Below, piece by piece: positions 24,928 to 33,338 of a stretch of DNA of 47,692 bases. Position 1 is the first letter of the stretch; each line of letters begins with the position of its first letter. Position numbers and translations under genes: made by a program. Under the pieces are notes generated by a model that saw only the letters and a list, made by a program, of their open reading frames with translations, was not told where the DNA came from and did not search any database. The stretch is from Dokdonella sp. (GTDB taxonomy: Bacteria; Pseudomonadota; Gammaproteobacteria; Xanthomonadales; Rhodanobacteraceae), in the NCBI RefSeq assembly GCF_019634815.1, contig NZ_JAHCAP010000024.1:1-47692 (forward strand). Direction: 5' to 3'.

Positions 24928-25127
24928 GGTCGCTCCTGCTCCGCCGGCGGCGTTGCACTCGGTGCGGCGGGTCGGTTCAGCGGCATCTTGAGGATCACCT
25001 GCGCGTCCGGCGCGATGGGCTCGTCGGCATGGCGCGCGCCGAGCACGATCATCCAGATGCAACCCGCGAGCGAACCGGCGAACACGAACGCGGCGAGCCA
25101 GATCACCGGCTCGCGATACCACACCAT
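24924..25127 (-). CDS. ccoH: Short FixH/CcoH-like membrane protein
   Basis: This 67-residue protein occupies the FixH/CcoH position between ccoP and ccoI. It starts M-V-W-Y-R-E-P-V-I-W-L, resembling the W-Y-R-E-P-W-x-W start of FixH proteins, and has one membrane helix (about 8-30). The usual FixH periplasmic domain of over 100 residues is missing; only a short Pro-rich tail follows. An in-frame ATG at 25169 would overlap ccoP by 32 nt, so 25127 is preferred. The symbol is assigned by position and N-terminal likeness, and the protein may be a reduced FixH or an unrelated small subunit. Confidence 0.62.
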   Translation of the reverse strand: MVWYREPVIWLAAFVFAGSLAGCIWMIVLGARHADEPIAPDAQVILKMPLNRPAAPSATPPAEQERP

Positions 25128-25137
25128 CCGCGGTGCT

Positions 25138-26043
25138 TCAGTGCGCGGCGTTGGCGTGCGAGCGTGCATAGACCCACGCGGCGATCAGGCGCGCGTCGGT
25201 GTCGGTCAAGCGCGTGCGCCAGGCCGGCATCACGCCGCTGCGGCCATTGCGGATGGTCTGCTCGATGGTCGCGAGGTCGCGGCCGTAGAGCTCATCGGCC
25301 GTGGTGAGGTTGGGCGCGCCCAGCGCAGGATTGCCGGTGCCGGTCGGGCCGTGACAGGCCGCGCAGACCGCGAAATTGTCCGCGCCGAGCCTGGCCTTGG
25401 CCGGCGAATGATCGCGACCCGAGAGACTGAGCACGTAGTTGGCGAGATTCTCGATCGCGGCCTTGTCGAGGCTGCTCGAGAACGGCGGCATGACGCCGTG
25501 ACGGCCATCGAGGATGCTGGTGAGCAGGGTGTCGCCGTCGCCGCCGTAGATCCACGTGGCATCGACGAGGTTGGGCGCGCCGATCACGCGGTTGCCGTGA
25601 GCCTCGCGCCCATGACAGGCCGCGCAGTTGTCGACGAACAGGCGCTCGCCCATGCGCGTGGCCGTGCTGTCGGCTGCGAGCACGTCGACCGGCTTGCCGG
25701 CAAAGCCGGTGAGGACCGGATCGAGTTTGGCACGATTGGCGGCGATGTCGTCGGCGAGCTGTTGATGCGAGGTCCAGCCCAGCGAGCCCTTGCTGGAGCC
25801 GAATCCCGGATACAGATAGAGGTAGGTGAAGCCGATCACGAACATCGCGCCCGACATCACGATCCACCAGAGCGGCAGACGGTTCATGCCTTCGCGCAGC
25901 ACGCCATGCGCCCACACGTGACCGGTGGTGCCATCGGGAAGGGTCGGAATCTTCACGCGCGGCCCCCACAGGAACAGGAACAGCGTGATGCCGAGATTGA
26001 GCACGATGAGGAACATGATCCAGCCGGACCAGAACGGGCTCAT
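25138..26043 (-). CDS. ccoP: cbb3 cytochrome c oxidase diheme subunit
   Basis: This 301-residue subunit has two N-terminal membrane helices (about 7-27 and 58-78) and two cytochrome c domains. The heme-binding motifs are C-A-A-C-H at 140-144 and 227-231, with axial Met candidates in G-V-M-P-P-F and G-V-M-P-A-W. It passes electrons from soluble cytochromes to CcoO and CcoN. The start overlaps the ccoQ stop by 4 nt. Confidence 0.96.
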   Translation of the reverse strand: MSPFWSGWIMFLIVLNLGITLFLFLWGPRVKIPTLPDGTTGHVWAHGVLREGMNRLPLWWIVMSGAMFVIGFTYLYLYPGFGSSKGSLGWTSHQQLADDIAANRAKLDPVLTGFAGKPVDVLAADSTATRMGERLFVDNCAACHGREAHGNRVIGAPNLVDATWIYGGDGDTLLTSILDGRHGVMPPFSSSLDKAAIENLANYVLSLSGRDHSPAKARLGADNFAVCAACHGPTGTGNPALGAPNLTTADELYGRDLATIEQTIRNGRSGVMPAWRTRLTDTDARLIAAWVYARSHANAAH

Positions 26044-26201
26044 TGCGATTGCTCCTCATCGTCCATCGGAATGCGCGCAAGCGCGTCGTACTTCTGCTTG
26101 TGGCGACCGTTCCAGACCCAGATCCAGATGCCGATGAAACTGAGCATCGTGACGACGGTCACCACGCCGGCGAGATTGCCCCAGAACGGACTGAGCATCA
26201 T
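26040..26201 (-). CDS. ccoQ: cbb3 oxidase small subunit CcoQ
   Basis: This 53-residue protein reads [13 protein letters not shown] and has one membrane helix (about 9-30). A basic segment (N-G-R-H-K-Q-K-Y-D) and an acidic end M-D-D-E-E-Q-S-Q follow. Size, position between ccoO and ccoP and charge pattern are those of CcoQ, which stabilises the core complex. It has 4-nt overlaps on both sides. The first of two consecutive ATG codons is used because it forms the overlap with ccoO. Confidence 0.88.
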   Translation of the reverse strand: MMLSPFWGNLAGVVTVVTMLSFIGIWIWVWNGRHKQKYDALARIPMDDEEQSQ

Positions 26202-26854
26202 GGCGCGGCCTGCTGCGGTTTGGCGTTGGCCGGTTCATTGGCGATGCCCAGCCCCTGCAGATAGGCGACCACCGCGTCGAGCTCGGTCTGGCCGCTGACC
26301 GCAGCCTTGGCGCCGGCGATGTCGGCATCGGTGTAGGGATCGCCGAGGAAGCGCAAGGTGCGCATGCGCGCGGCGATGTCATCGCCATCGACCAGCGCCT
26401 GTGCCAGCCACGGATACGACGGCATGTTCGACTCGGGCACCACCGAACGCGGATCACGCAGATGCTGGCGCTGCCATTCGTCGCTGTACTTGCCGCCGAC
26501 GCGGGCGAGGTCGGGCCCGGTGCGCTTGGAGCCCCACTGGTGCGGACGGTCGTAGACCGATTCCTCGGCAGTAGAGAACGGTCCATAGCGCTCGGTCTCG
26601 GCACGCAGCGCGCGGATCATCTGCGAATGGCACAGATAGCAGCCTTCGCGCACGTAGATGTCCTTGCCGGCCAGGCGCAGCGCGTCGTAGGGCTTCACGC
26701 CCAGCGCCGGCTTGACCTCATGCGCCGCCATGAAGATCGGCGTGATCTCGGCGAGGCCGCCGATCGAGACCATGATCGCGGTGAGGATGCCGAGCAGGCC
26801 GGCATGCTTTTCGATCGCTTCGAAATACTTGTAACCGCGGTATCCACCAGCCAT
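26198..26854 (-). CDS. ccoO: cbb3 cytochrome c oxidase monoheme subunit
   Basis: This 218-residue subunit has an N-terminal membrane anchor (about 18-40) and one cytochrome c domain with C-Y-L-C-H at 72-76. The family segment [15 protein letters not shown] is present, as is [14 protein letters not shown]. The axial Met is probably in N-M-P-S-Y. It lies 10 nt after ccoN. Confidence 0.96.
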   Translation of the reverse strand: MAGGYRGYKYFEAIEKHAGLLGILTAIMVSIGGLAEITPIFMAAHEVKPALGVKPYDALRLAGKDIYVREGCYLCHSQMIRALRAETERYGPFSTAEESVYDRPHQWGSKRTGPDLARVGGKYSDEWQRQHLRDPRSVVPESNMPSYPWLAQALVDGDDIAARMRTLRFLGDPYTDADIAGAKAAVSGQTELDAVVAYLQGLGIANEPANAKPQQAAP

Positions 26855-26864
26855 CGTCGTCTCC

Positions 26865-28331
26865 TCAACCCATGGCCGGCAGCGGCGCCGGAACCTGAGC
26901 GGCTTCGGGCTCGGGAATCGGCACCGGAATCGGCGTGATCAGTTTGGCGCGCGCATGGGCTGCGGTGTGCCACAGGTTCCAGGCCATCACCACCATGCCC
27001 GCGAGCACGAACATGCCACCGAGCCAGCGCACCGCATACAGCGGCTTGATCGCCAGCAGGCTGTCGATGAAGGCATAAGTGAGCGAGCCGTCGGGATTGG
27101 TCTCACGCCACATCAGGCCTTCGGTGACGCCGGCCACCCACATCGCCAGCACGTACAGCAACACGCCGGTCGTGTGCAGCCAGAAATGCCATTCCATCGC
27201 GGCGTGCGAATGCATTGCCGGACGTCCGAGCGCGCGCGGCGCCATCGCGTAGAGCGAGCCGATCGTGATCATCGCGACCCAGCCGATCGATCCGGAATGC
27301 ACGTGGGCAACGGTCCAGTCGGTGTAGTGCGAGAGCGAATTGACGGTCTTGATCGCCATCATCGAGCCTTCGAAGGTCGAAGCGGCGTAGAACACCAGCG
27401 CGATGACCATGAACTTCGCCGCCGGATCGGTCTTGAGCCTGTGCCAGGAACCATTGAAGGTGAGCAGGCCGTTGGCGGCCGAGCCCCAGCTGGGCATCAA
27501 CAGGATCAGCGAGAAGGCCATGCCGACCGATTGCACCCAGTCAGGCAGCGCGGTGTACATCAGGTGGTGCGAACCCGCCCACATGTAGACCGAGATCAGC
27601 GCCCAGAAATTGACGATCGAGAAACGGTAGCTCCACAGGGGCTGCTGCGCCTGGCGCGGCACGAAGTAATACATCATGCCGAGGAAGCCCGCGGTGAGGA
27701 AGAACGCCACAGCGTTGTGGCCATACCACCACTGCACCATCGCGTCGACCACGCCCGAATAGATCGGATACGACTTGGTCAGTGACACCGGCACGGCGAG
27801 ATTGTTGACGATGTGCAACAAACCGACCGCGATGATGAAGGCGCCGTAGTACCAGTTGGCGACATAAATGTGGCGAATGCGCCGGCGCGCGAGCGTGGCA
27901 AAGAACACGAAACCGAAGCTCACCCACACCACCGCGATCAGGATGTCGATGAACCATTCCGGTTCGGCGTATTCCTTGCTCTGCGTGATGCCCAGCGGCA
28001 TCGTCAGCATTGCCAGCACGCAGATCAGCTGCCAGCCCCAGAAGGTGAAGTTCGCGACTCTCGGAAAGGCCAGGCGCGTGTGCCCGGTACGCTGCACCAC
28101 GTAGTAGCAGGTACCCATCAGCGCCGAACCACCGAAGGCGAAGATCACGCCGAAAGTGTGATCGGGGCGCAGTCGGCTGAAGGTGAGGAAGGGAACGTCG
28201 AAGTTCCAGAACGGCCAAGCCAGTTCGGCGGCGATCCACACGCCCACCGACATGCCGATGATGCCCCATACCGCCGCGGCGAGCAGGAACAGGCGTACGA
28301 CTTGGTCGTTGTAGGTTTCTGTCTTGGGCAT
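26865..28331 (-). CDS. ccoN: cbb3 cytochrome c oxidase catalytic subunit
   Basis: This 488-residue membrane protein of about 12 helices carries the low-spin heme b and the heme b3-CuB oxygen-reducing site. Visible features are D-H-T-F-G-V near the N-terminus, W-W-Y-G-H-N-A-V-A and the CuB pair in [18 protein letters not shown] with further ligand histidines follows. The C-terminal tail is Pro- and Glu-rich. It heads the cco operon, with GGGGGAG before its start. A GATAAT -10-like element stands about 30 nt upstream, and no FNR-type box is seen in the 104-nt gap to the SCO gene. Confidence 0.97.
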   Translation of the reverse strand: MPKTETYNDQVVRLFLLAAAVWGIIGMSVGVWIAAELAWPFWNFDVPFLTFSRLRPDHTFGVIFAFGGSALMGTCYYVVQRTGHTRLAFPRVANFTFWGWQLICVLAMLTMPLGITQSKEYAEPEWFIDILIAVVWVSFGFVFFATLARRRIRHIYVANWYYGAFIIAVGLLHIVNNLAVPVSLTKSYPIYSGVVDAMVQWWYGHNAVAFFLTAGFLGMMYYFVPRQAQQPLWSYRFSIVNFWALISVYMWAGSHHLMYTALPDWVQSVGMAFSLILLMPSWGSAANGLLTFNGSWHRLKTDPAAKFMVIALVFYAASTFEGSMMAIKTVNSLSHYTDWTVAHVHSGSIGWVAMITIGSLYAMAPRALGRPAMHSHAAMEWHFWLHTTGVLLYVLAMWVAGVTEGLMWRETNPDGSLTYAFIDSLLAIKPLYAVRWLGGMFVLAGMVVMAWNLWHTAAHARAKLITPIPVPIPEPEAAQVPAPLPAMG

Positions 28332-28435
28332 CGACGGGCTCCCCCGGAAAACACCATTATCCGCGATTTGTGCGTTGCATCACCAGTGCCGCCGGGGGCG
28401 AAAGCCTGCCTCGCCTGCACCTTGCGTTTGCCGAT

Positions 28436-29017
28436 TCAGGGCGTTGCCAGCGCGCGTTGCACCGCGCCGACGAACTCCGGATCGGCCTCGCCGAGTTTTT
28501 CGCTGCGCGCGAGGATGCGGCCCTGTGCGTCGAGCAGCACCAGCGCGCTGGAATGGCTGAACTCGCCATCCTCGAGCTGCTTGTACTGCACGCCCAGAAC
28601 CGCGGCGATGCGACGCACGTCGCTGGCGGGGGCGCGCATCAGATGCCAATGCGGAGAGTCGACGTGACGCTTGTGCGCCAGCTCGTTGAGCACGGCAGGC
28701 GTGTCGCGGTCTGGATCGAGGCTGATCAGCACGACCTCGATGCCTTCGCGCTGCGCCGGCGCGAGGGCGCGCTCGGTCTTGCGCACGCTGTCGATGATGA
28801 GCGGACAGACGAACTTGCACGAGGCATAGAACATCGCCGCGATCACCGGCTTGCCTTGCGTGTCGGCGAGCTTGCGCGCCTTGCCGTGCTGGTCGGTCAG
28901 GCTGGCATCGAGGTGGTAGATCGAATCGCCGGGCAGGGGGGCGGCAAAGGCAGGCAAGCCGCCGGCGAGACCAAGGCAGGCCAACAGCGCGAAGATGCGC
29001 AGGTATTGCCGTTTCAT
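28436..29017 (-). CDS. SCO1/SenC family copper chaperone
   Basis: This 193-residue exported or membrane-anchored thioredoxin-fold protein has an N-terminal hydrophobic segment (about 7-25). The copper-binding residues Cys67 and Cys71 lie in C-K-F-V-C-P, with His155 in G-E-F-S-H-S-S. SCO proteins deliver copper to oxidases. Its start overlaps the nirV-like gene by 4 nt and ccoN follows 104 nt later. It could therefore serve NirK, the cbb3 oxidase, or both. Confidence 0.9.
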   Translation of the reverse strand: MKRQYLRIFALLACLGLAGGLPAFAAPLPGDSIYHLDASLTDQHGKARKLADTQGKPVIAAMFYASCKFVCPLIIDSVRKTERALAPAQREGIEVVLISLDPDRDTPAVLNELAHKRHVDSPHWHLMRAPASDVRRIAAVLGVQYKQLEDGEFSHSSALVLLDAQGRILARSEKLGEADPEFVGAVQRALATP

Positions 29018-29850
29018 TTTGGAGTCTCCTTCAGGTCGCGCGCACAGCGAAAGCCCAGGCTCGTCGTGGTATCGGCGGCCTTGAGCGAGGACAGCATTGC
29101 GATGCGCATGAGCAAGGCGTAGTTGTCGCGGTCGCGCATCGACAGCGCGGCGGCACCGCAGAACTTGAGACGGTCGGGATCGTTCTGGTCGCGGCTGTCG
29201 GCACTGACCATGAACGCGGCGTAGTCGTCGACCCACTCCCAGACCAATCCATGCAGATCGCGCACGCCGTAGAGGTTGGGCGCACCGCCTACCGATGCCA
29301 GCGTGCCGCGCGTGGGTTTCGCATACCAGTCGAGCAGTTGCTGGCGCCATGCCGCGTCACCGCGCGCGTCGGCCAGCGTGGTGCTGGCCGCGGCCACGCG
29401 CTCCCATTCGATCCAGCTCGGCAGGCGCGCGCCTTCGGCCTCGCAGAACGCCTGCGCCGCGAACCAGCTCACGCGCGTGACCGGCTGCGTGGGCAAGGCA
29501 TCCTTGCCCAGTGCCACGGCCGATTCCCAATGGGCCAGATAGCCCGCATCGGCGAATACCGCGGGCGCTTGCCCGCGCTGCCATTGCGGATGCGCAAGCA
29601 CGAATGCGAGGAACTGCGCATTGGTGACCGGTTCCTCGCGCAGCGCGAATGTGGCGACGGTGTGTGGCGGTGCCGCCACGCCGTTGTCGATCACGCTGCT
29701 GAAGGTCGTGGCGGGAATGTCCCGGTACGCCGGTGGCGCGGCCGCCAGCGGCGTGGCCAAGGCGATCAGCGCCAACATCACGAGCCGGTGCAGCCCGCCT
29801 GCGCCGCGCTGCGGAGGCGAATGCGGAGCGGCAAGACTGCGACGGCTCAT
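29014..29850 (-). CDS. nirV: NirV-like formylglycine-generating-enzyme-fold protein
   Basis: This 278-residue protein has a signal peptide after a basic start (V-M-L-A-L-I-A-L-A-T-P-L-A-A-A). It then has the FGE-sulfatase fold: E-P-V-T-N-A-Q-F-L-A-F-V, P-V-T-R-V-S-W-F-A-A-Q-A-F-C, G-A-R-L-P-S-W-I-E-W-E, D-L-H-G-L-V-W-E-W and the end T-S-L-G-F-R-C-A-R. NirV proteins of this fold are commonly encoded beside copper nitrite reductase genes; the precise function is not established. It begins 13 nt after nirK, with GGAGCC before its start, and overlaps the SCO gene. Confidence 0.87.
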   Translation of the reverse strand: MSRRSLAAPHSPPQRGAGGLHRLVMLALIALATPLAAAPPAYRDIPATTFSSVIDNGVAAPPHTVATFALREEPVTNAQFLAFVLAHPQWQRGQAPAVFADAGYLAHWESAVALGKDALPTQPVTRVSWFAAQAFCEAEGARLPSWIEWERVAAASTTLADARGDAAWRQQLLDWYAKPTRGTLASVGGAPNLYGVRDLHGLVWEWVDDYAAFMVSADSRDQNDPDRLKFCGAAALSMRDRDNYALLMRIAMLSSLKAADTTTSLGFRCARDLKETPK

Positions 29851-29863
29851 GATGACGGGCTCC

Positions 29864-31372
29864 TCAGTGCTCGGCCTGGGTTGCGTTGGGGTTTTCGGCG
29901 CGCGTTGCCGCGGCTTCTTCCTTGGTCACGCGACCACCGGGATTGCCCCAGCTGTTGAGCACGAAGGTGCCGATGTTGGCGACTTCGTCGTCGGTGAGCT
30001 GGTTCATCGGCGGCATCACCGAGTTGTACTCGGCACCGTTGACGGTGACCTTGCCGCTCACGCCATGCAGAACCGCCTCGATCAGCTTCTTGGGCTCCTT
30101 GGCGAAATAGTCCGACTTGGCCAGTGGCGGGAACACGCCCTTGAGGCCTTCGCCATTGGCCTGATGGCAAACCGAGCAGGTGCCGGTGAAGAGCTGCTTG
30201 CCTGCGGCGATCTGTTCTTCCTTGGTCAAGGTGCCACTGGCATGGGCCTTGGCTGCCGCGCTGACTGCGGACAGGTTGGGTTCGGCGCGATCGCCAAGGT
30301 ACACCTCGTCAACTTCCTTGCCCGAGTAGATCGCCTTGTTCTCGGGGCCGTCGACCTTGAGGATCGCCAATGCGCCCTTGTTGAAGGCGCGGAAAATCGA
30401 GTGGTCGACCAGCACATAGCTGCCAGGCACCTCGAGGTGGAACTCGACGGTCGCCGCGCCGCCCGCGGGGATCAGCGTGGTCTGCACGTTTTCTTGCGGA
30501 TGCGTGCCGCCTTCAGGCTGCACCTTGTCGAAGATTTCGCCGATCACGTGGAAGCTCGACACCAGGTTGGGTCCGCCATTGCCCATGAACAGGCGCACGC
30601 GCTCGCCGACCTTGGCGGTCAGCGCCCTGTCGCCGGTCAGCGCGCCTTCGGCGCCGTTGAACAGCACATAGGTCGGGTTCTCGTCGATCGCCTTCTCCAT
30701 GTCGAACGGCTGCAGTCCCTTCTCGCGATACTTGCCGGTGGTGTAGAAGTCGCCCTGCATCACGTAGTACTCATGGTCGACCTTGGGCAGGCCTTCGGGG
30801 GGCTCGACCAGAATCAGGCCGTACATGCCGTTGGCGACATGCATGCCCACCGGCGCGGTTGCGCAGTGATACACGTAAATGCCCTGATTGAGCGCCTTGA
30901 AGGTGAACTGCGACTGGTGCCCGGGCGCGGTGAAACTCGAAGCGGCGCCGCCGCCGGGGCCGGTCACGCCGTGCAGGTCGATGTTGTGCGGCATCTTGCT
31001 GTCGGGCGCGTTCTTGAGATGGAACTCGACCGTGTCGCCCTGACGCACGCGGATGAAACTGCCGGGCACGGTGCCGCCGAAGGTCCAGAAGGTATAGGAC
31101 ACGCCTTCGGAAATCGGCATTTCCTTCTCGATCACCTCCAGCTCGACGATCACCTTGGCCGGGTAATCTCGATTGGTCGCCGGCGGCACATGCGGCGGGC
31201 TGGTCAGGATCGCGTGGATCGGCTCGCCCTGCGGCGCGCCGAAGTCGCCCTTGGCCGAACCGCCGGTGGTCCCCAGCGCAGCGTTGGCCTCGCCGATGCC
31301 GCTGGTATTGGAAGTGCAGCCGGCCAGTCCTGCACCGGCAAGTATTGCCAAGGCAAGCAACACGCGTTTCAT
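29864..31372 (-). CDS. nirK: Copper nitrite reductase with C-terminal cytochrome c domain (lipoprotein)
   Basis: This 502-residue enzyme reduces nitrite to nitric oxide. A lipobox L-A-G-C gives lipidation at Cys19. Two cupredoxin domains follow. Type 1 copper ligands are His129, Cys170, His178 and Met183; type 2 ligands are His134, His169 and His324. The active-site Asp132 and His275 are also present. From about 385 a cytochrome c domain begins, with C-S-V-C-H at 399-403 and an axial Met in V-M-P-P-M. Heme-tethered NirK proteins are known, for example from Ralstonia, and do not need a separate electron carrier. An FNR/DNR-type box stands upstream. The lipid anchor suggests attachment to the outer membrane. 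Confidence 0.97.
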   Translation of the reverse strand: MKRVLLALAILAGAGLAGCTSNTSGIGEANAALGTTGGSAKGDFGAPQGEPIHAILTSPPHVPPATNRDYPAKVIVELEVIEKEMPISEGVSYTFWTFGGTVPGSFIRVRQGDTVEFHLKNAPDSKMPHNIDLHGVTGPGGGAASSFTAPGHQSQFTFKALNQGIYVYHCATAPVGMHVANGMYGLILVEPPEGLPKVDHEYYVMQGDFYTTGKYREKGLQPFDMEKAIDENPTYVLFNGAEGALTGDRALTAKVGERVRLFMGNGGPNLVSSFHVIGEIFDKVQPEGGTHPQENVQTTLIPAGGAATVEFHLEVPGSYVLVDHSIFRAFNKGALAILKVDGPENKAIYSGKEVDEVYLGDRAEPNLSAVSAAAKAHASGTLTKEEQIAAGKQLFTGTCSVCHQANGEGLKGVFPPLAKSDYFAKEPKKLIEAVLHGVSGKVTVNGAEYNSVMPPMNQLTDDEVANIGTFVLNSWGNPGGRVTKEEAAATRAENPNATQAEH

Positions 31373-31416
31373 GGATCACCTTCCAGTTTTCAGTCTTGAA
31401 ATGGTCTCTTGAGGCA

Positions 31417-31458
31417 ATTGTTGCGCACGCAGCATGCGGCCGATCTGATCTGGATCAA
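31417..31458 (-). promoter_or_regulatory. FNR/DNR-type activator box and -10 element of nirK
   Basis: The minus strand reads TTGAT-CCAG-ATCAG (31458 to 31445), matching 9 of 10 fixed positions of TTGAT-N4-ATCAA. A -10-like AACAAT lies at 31422-31417. A start near 31410 would put the box centre at -41.5, the canonical class II activator position. The leader would be about 38 nt. Confidence 0.75.
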
Positions 31459-31657
31459 ACGCTTGTGCGGGATGTTCAGCCCGCAGTCCGGAATGACCTG
31501 ATGCGCCTGGCTTCTTGCTCGAAACCGAAGCATGCCAGAGGCCGCGAGCGAGCGATGGTGCATCGTGCCAAGATCCCTCCTAAGCGGACAGCCACCAGAA
31601 TGCGGGTGCAGCACCGGAGGGCTGCGTGCGGTCGGACGCCGGACCCGCAGGCGAGGT

Positions 31658-32899
31658 TCAGGAATTGATCGACATCGCCGCCACCAAGGCAAGGTCGATC
31701 GCGGTCACCCCGGCGAGGATTGCGCGCGCGAAGCGGCCACCGCCACCGCCTAACGCGGCGACGCACTTCATCAGGGAGTTGGTGATGAAGGCGAGTGCCA
31801 GTGCAATGCTCGCCTCGCGCGTTGCGATCGCGCCGGTTGCGGCCAGCTCGCCGACCGTCACCGCGGCGGCGTGAACATCGGCAAGCCCACTGGCCGCGGC
31901 TGCGGCGAGCACGCCACTCTCGCCGATCCAGTTCCCGAGTGCGGCAGCGCCCAACAGCGCGACAGCGACGATGGCGCCAAACGCCAGCGCATGCACGAGG
32001 TCGAAAGGCCGCGAAAGACTGAGCGCGGGCTGGGCCTGATCTGCCTCGTGACGCGCGTGCCAGGCCATGGTCAGGGCGATGGCGCTGGCAACCAGACCGG
32101 CGGCCGCCAGCGGCAGCGCGAAGGCGAGCAGCAGGGTCGGAGCCAGCACGCCGAGGATGATGGCAAGCTGGATCACGGTGGCGACATTGGACAGCAAGGC
32201 CGCTGCGACGGCCGAACGCCGCAATTGCGGCAGTGCGCGTGCGCGCTGGCCCATGCCTCCGATGGTCGCGGTGCTCGATACGAAACCGCCGAGCAAACCG
32301 GCCAGCAGGATTCCGCGGCTGCCGCCGAACAGGCGCAGTGCGATGTAGCCTGCCGCATTGATCGACATCACCAGCACCACCAGCAGCCACAGCTTGCGCG
32401 GATTGAGCACGCCAAGGGGACCGACCGTGCGATCGGGCAGCAGCGGCAGCACGATGGCCACCGAAGCCGCCAGCAACAAGAGGTCGGCCAGCTCGGCGTC
32501 ACTGAGCAGCTGACGGGTAAAGCGATGCAGGGTCTGCTTGCTCGCCAGCAATGCCGCGACCAGCACGAACAGGGCAGCGGCGAGCTGCGGTGCGCGCATC
32601 GCCAATGCGCCCAGCAGGAACACCGCAATCAAGGCGAGTTCGCCGGTCAGGCCTGGATCTTCCTTGCGGCTGGTCTGGTAACTCGCCAGCACCAGCACGC
32701 CGATCATGAGTCCGCCGAGCACGAAGCCGATCGGTTCGAGCAATTGTCCGATCGCGCCGGTCAGCGCGGCCAGCGTGTAAGTGCGCACGCCTGCGATCGT
32801 GTTCGAGCTGCTCTGGCTTCGTTCACGTTCGATGCCGACGAGAAGTCCGCCACCGAGTGCGGCGAGAAAACCCGGGAGAACCGCCACGTCCAGCGCCAT
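31658..32899 (-). CDS. MgtC/DUF4010 family membrane protein
   Basis: This 413-residue integral membrane protein has about 12 hydrophobic segments. The N-terminal third resembles MgtC/SapB (G-G-G-L-L-V-G-I-E-R-E-R and A-G-V-R-T-Y-T-L-A-A-L), and the rest is a DUF4010-type domain (G-G-F-V-S-S-T-A-T, N-S-L-M-K-C). Proteins of this type occur in denitrification gene clusters of some proteobacteria, but their function is unknown. An ATG at 32899 is used; a TTG two codons earlier is possible. It follows the SirB-like gene by 28 nt and likely shares the nnrS transcript. Confidence 0.85.
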   Translation of the reverse strand: MALDVAVLPGFLAALGGGLLVGIERERSQSSSNTIAGVRTYTLAALTGAIGQLLEPIGFVLGGLMIGVLVLASYQTSRKEDPGLTGELALIAVFLLGALAMRAPQLAAALFVLVAALLASKQTLHRFTRQLLSDAELADLLLLAASVAIVLPLLPDRTVGPLGVLNPRKLWLLVVLVMSINAAGYIALRLFGGSRGILLAGLLGGFVSSTATIGGMGQRARALPQLRRSAVAAALLSNVATVIQLAIILGVLAPTLLLAFALPLAAAGLVASAIALTMAWHARHEADQAQPALSLSRPFDLVHALAFGAIVAVALLGAAALGNWIGESGVLAAAAASGLADVHAAAVTVGELAATGAIATREASIALALAFITNSLMKCVAALGGGGGRFARAILAGVTAIDLALVAAMSINS

Positions 32900-32927
32900 C
32901 CACAACCCCGTTGCTTGTCGCCCAGCC

Positions 32928-33329
32928 TCAGGATAGCAGTGCGGCGAGCGCGCCCCACGGGTTGTGCGAGCGGGCCACGCTGACGATGAACAGATACACC
33001 GCCAGCGCGGCGATGAAGCTGCAAACCTGCACGCTGCGGGTGCGGCCGCGCTTGAGCGCGAGCGTGCCGAGCACGATATAGACCACCAGCATCAATACCT
33101 TGACGGTGAGCCAAGCCTGCACGAACGGATACTGGTGCAGCATGAGCACCAGCAGGATTGCCGAGCCGAGCAAGGTGGTGTCGATCAGGTACGACAGCCA
33201 GCGCAACCGTGCATCGTTGGTCCAGCGCGAACGCGCGAGCATGAAGCAGCCGCGGAGCGCGAACAGGCAGCCCGAGAGAATCACCGTGGTGATGTGAATC
33301 AGCCGGATCGGCAGGTAGAACTCGATCAC
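32928..33329 (-). CDS. SirB2-family membrane protein
   Basis: This 133-residue protein has four predicted membrane helices and begins H-I-T-T-V-I-L-S-G-C-L-F-A-L-R-G, as in SirB/YchQ proteins. A later segment reads L-R-W-L-S-Y-L-I-D-T-T-L-L. The biochemical role is unknown. It starts 9 nt after the nnrS stop, so it is probably translated from the same mRNA, linking it to nitric oxide metabolism by context only. Confidence 0.85.
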   Translation of the reverse strand: MIEFYLPIRLIHITTVILSGCLFALRGCFMLARSRWTNDARLRWLSYLIDTTLLGSAILLVLMLHQYPFVQAWLTVKVLMLVVYIVLGTLALKRGRTRSVQVCSFIAALAVYLFIVSVARSHNPWGALAALLS

Positions 33330-33338
33330 GTGCGCGAC

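Noticed and set aside
22402..26298. Very long open frame on the plus strand opposite the cbb3 assembly genes (about 1300 codons)
   Set aside because: It is an antisense shadow of GC-rich ccoI/ccoP/ccoO codon usage; its translation is Arg/Ala/His-rich without domains, while the minus strand carries clear families.
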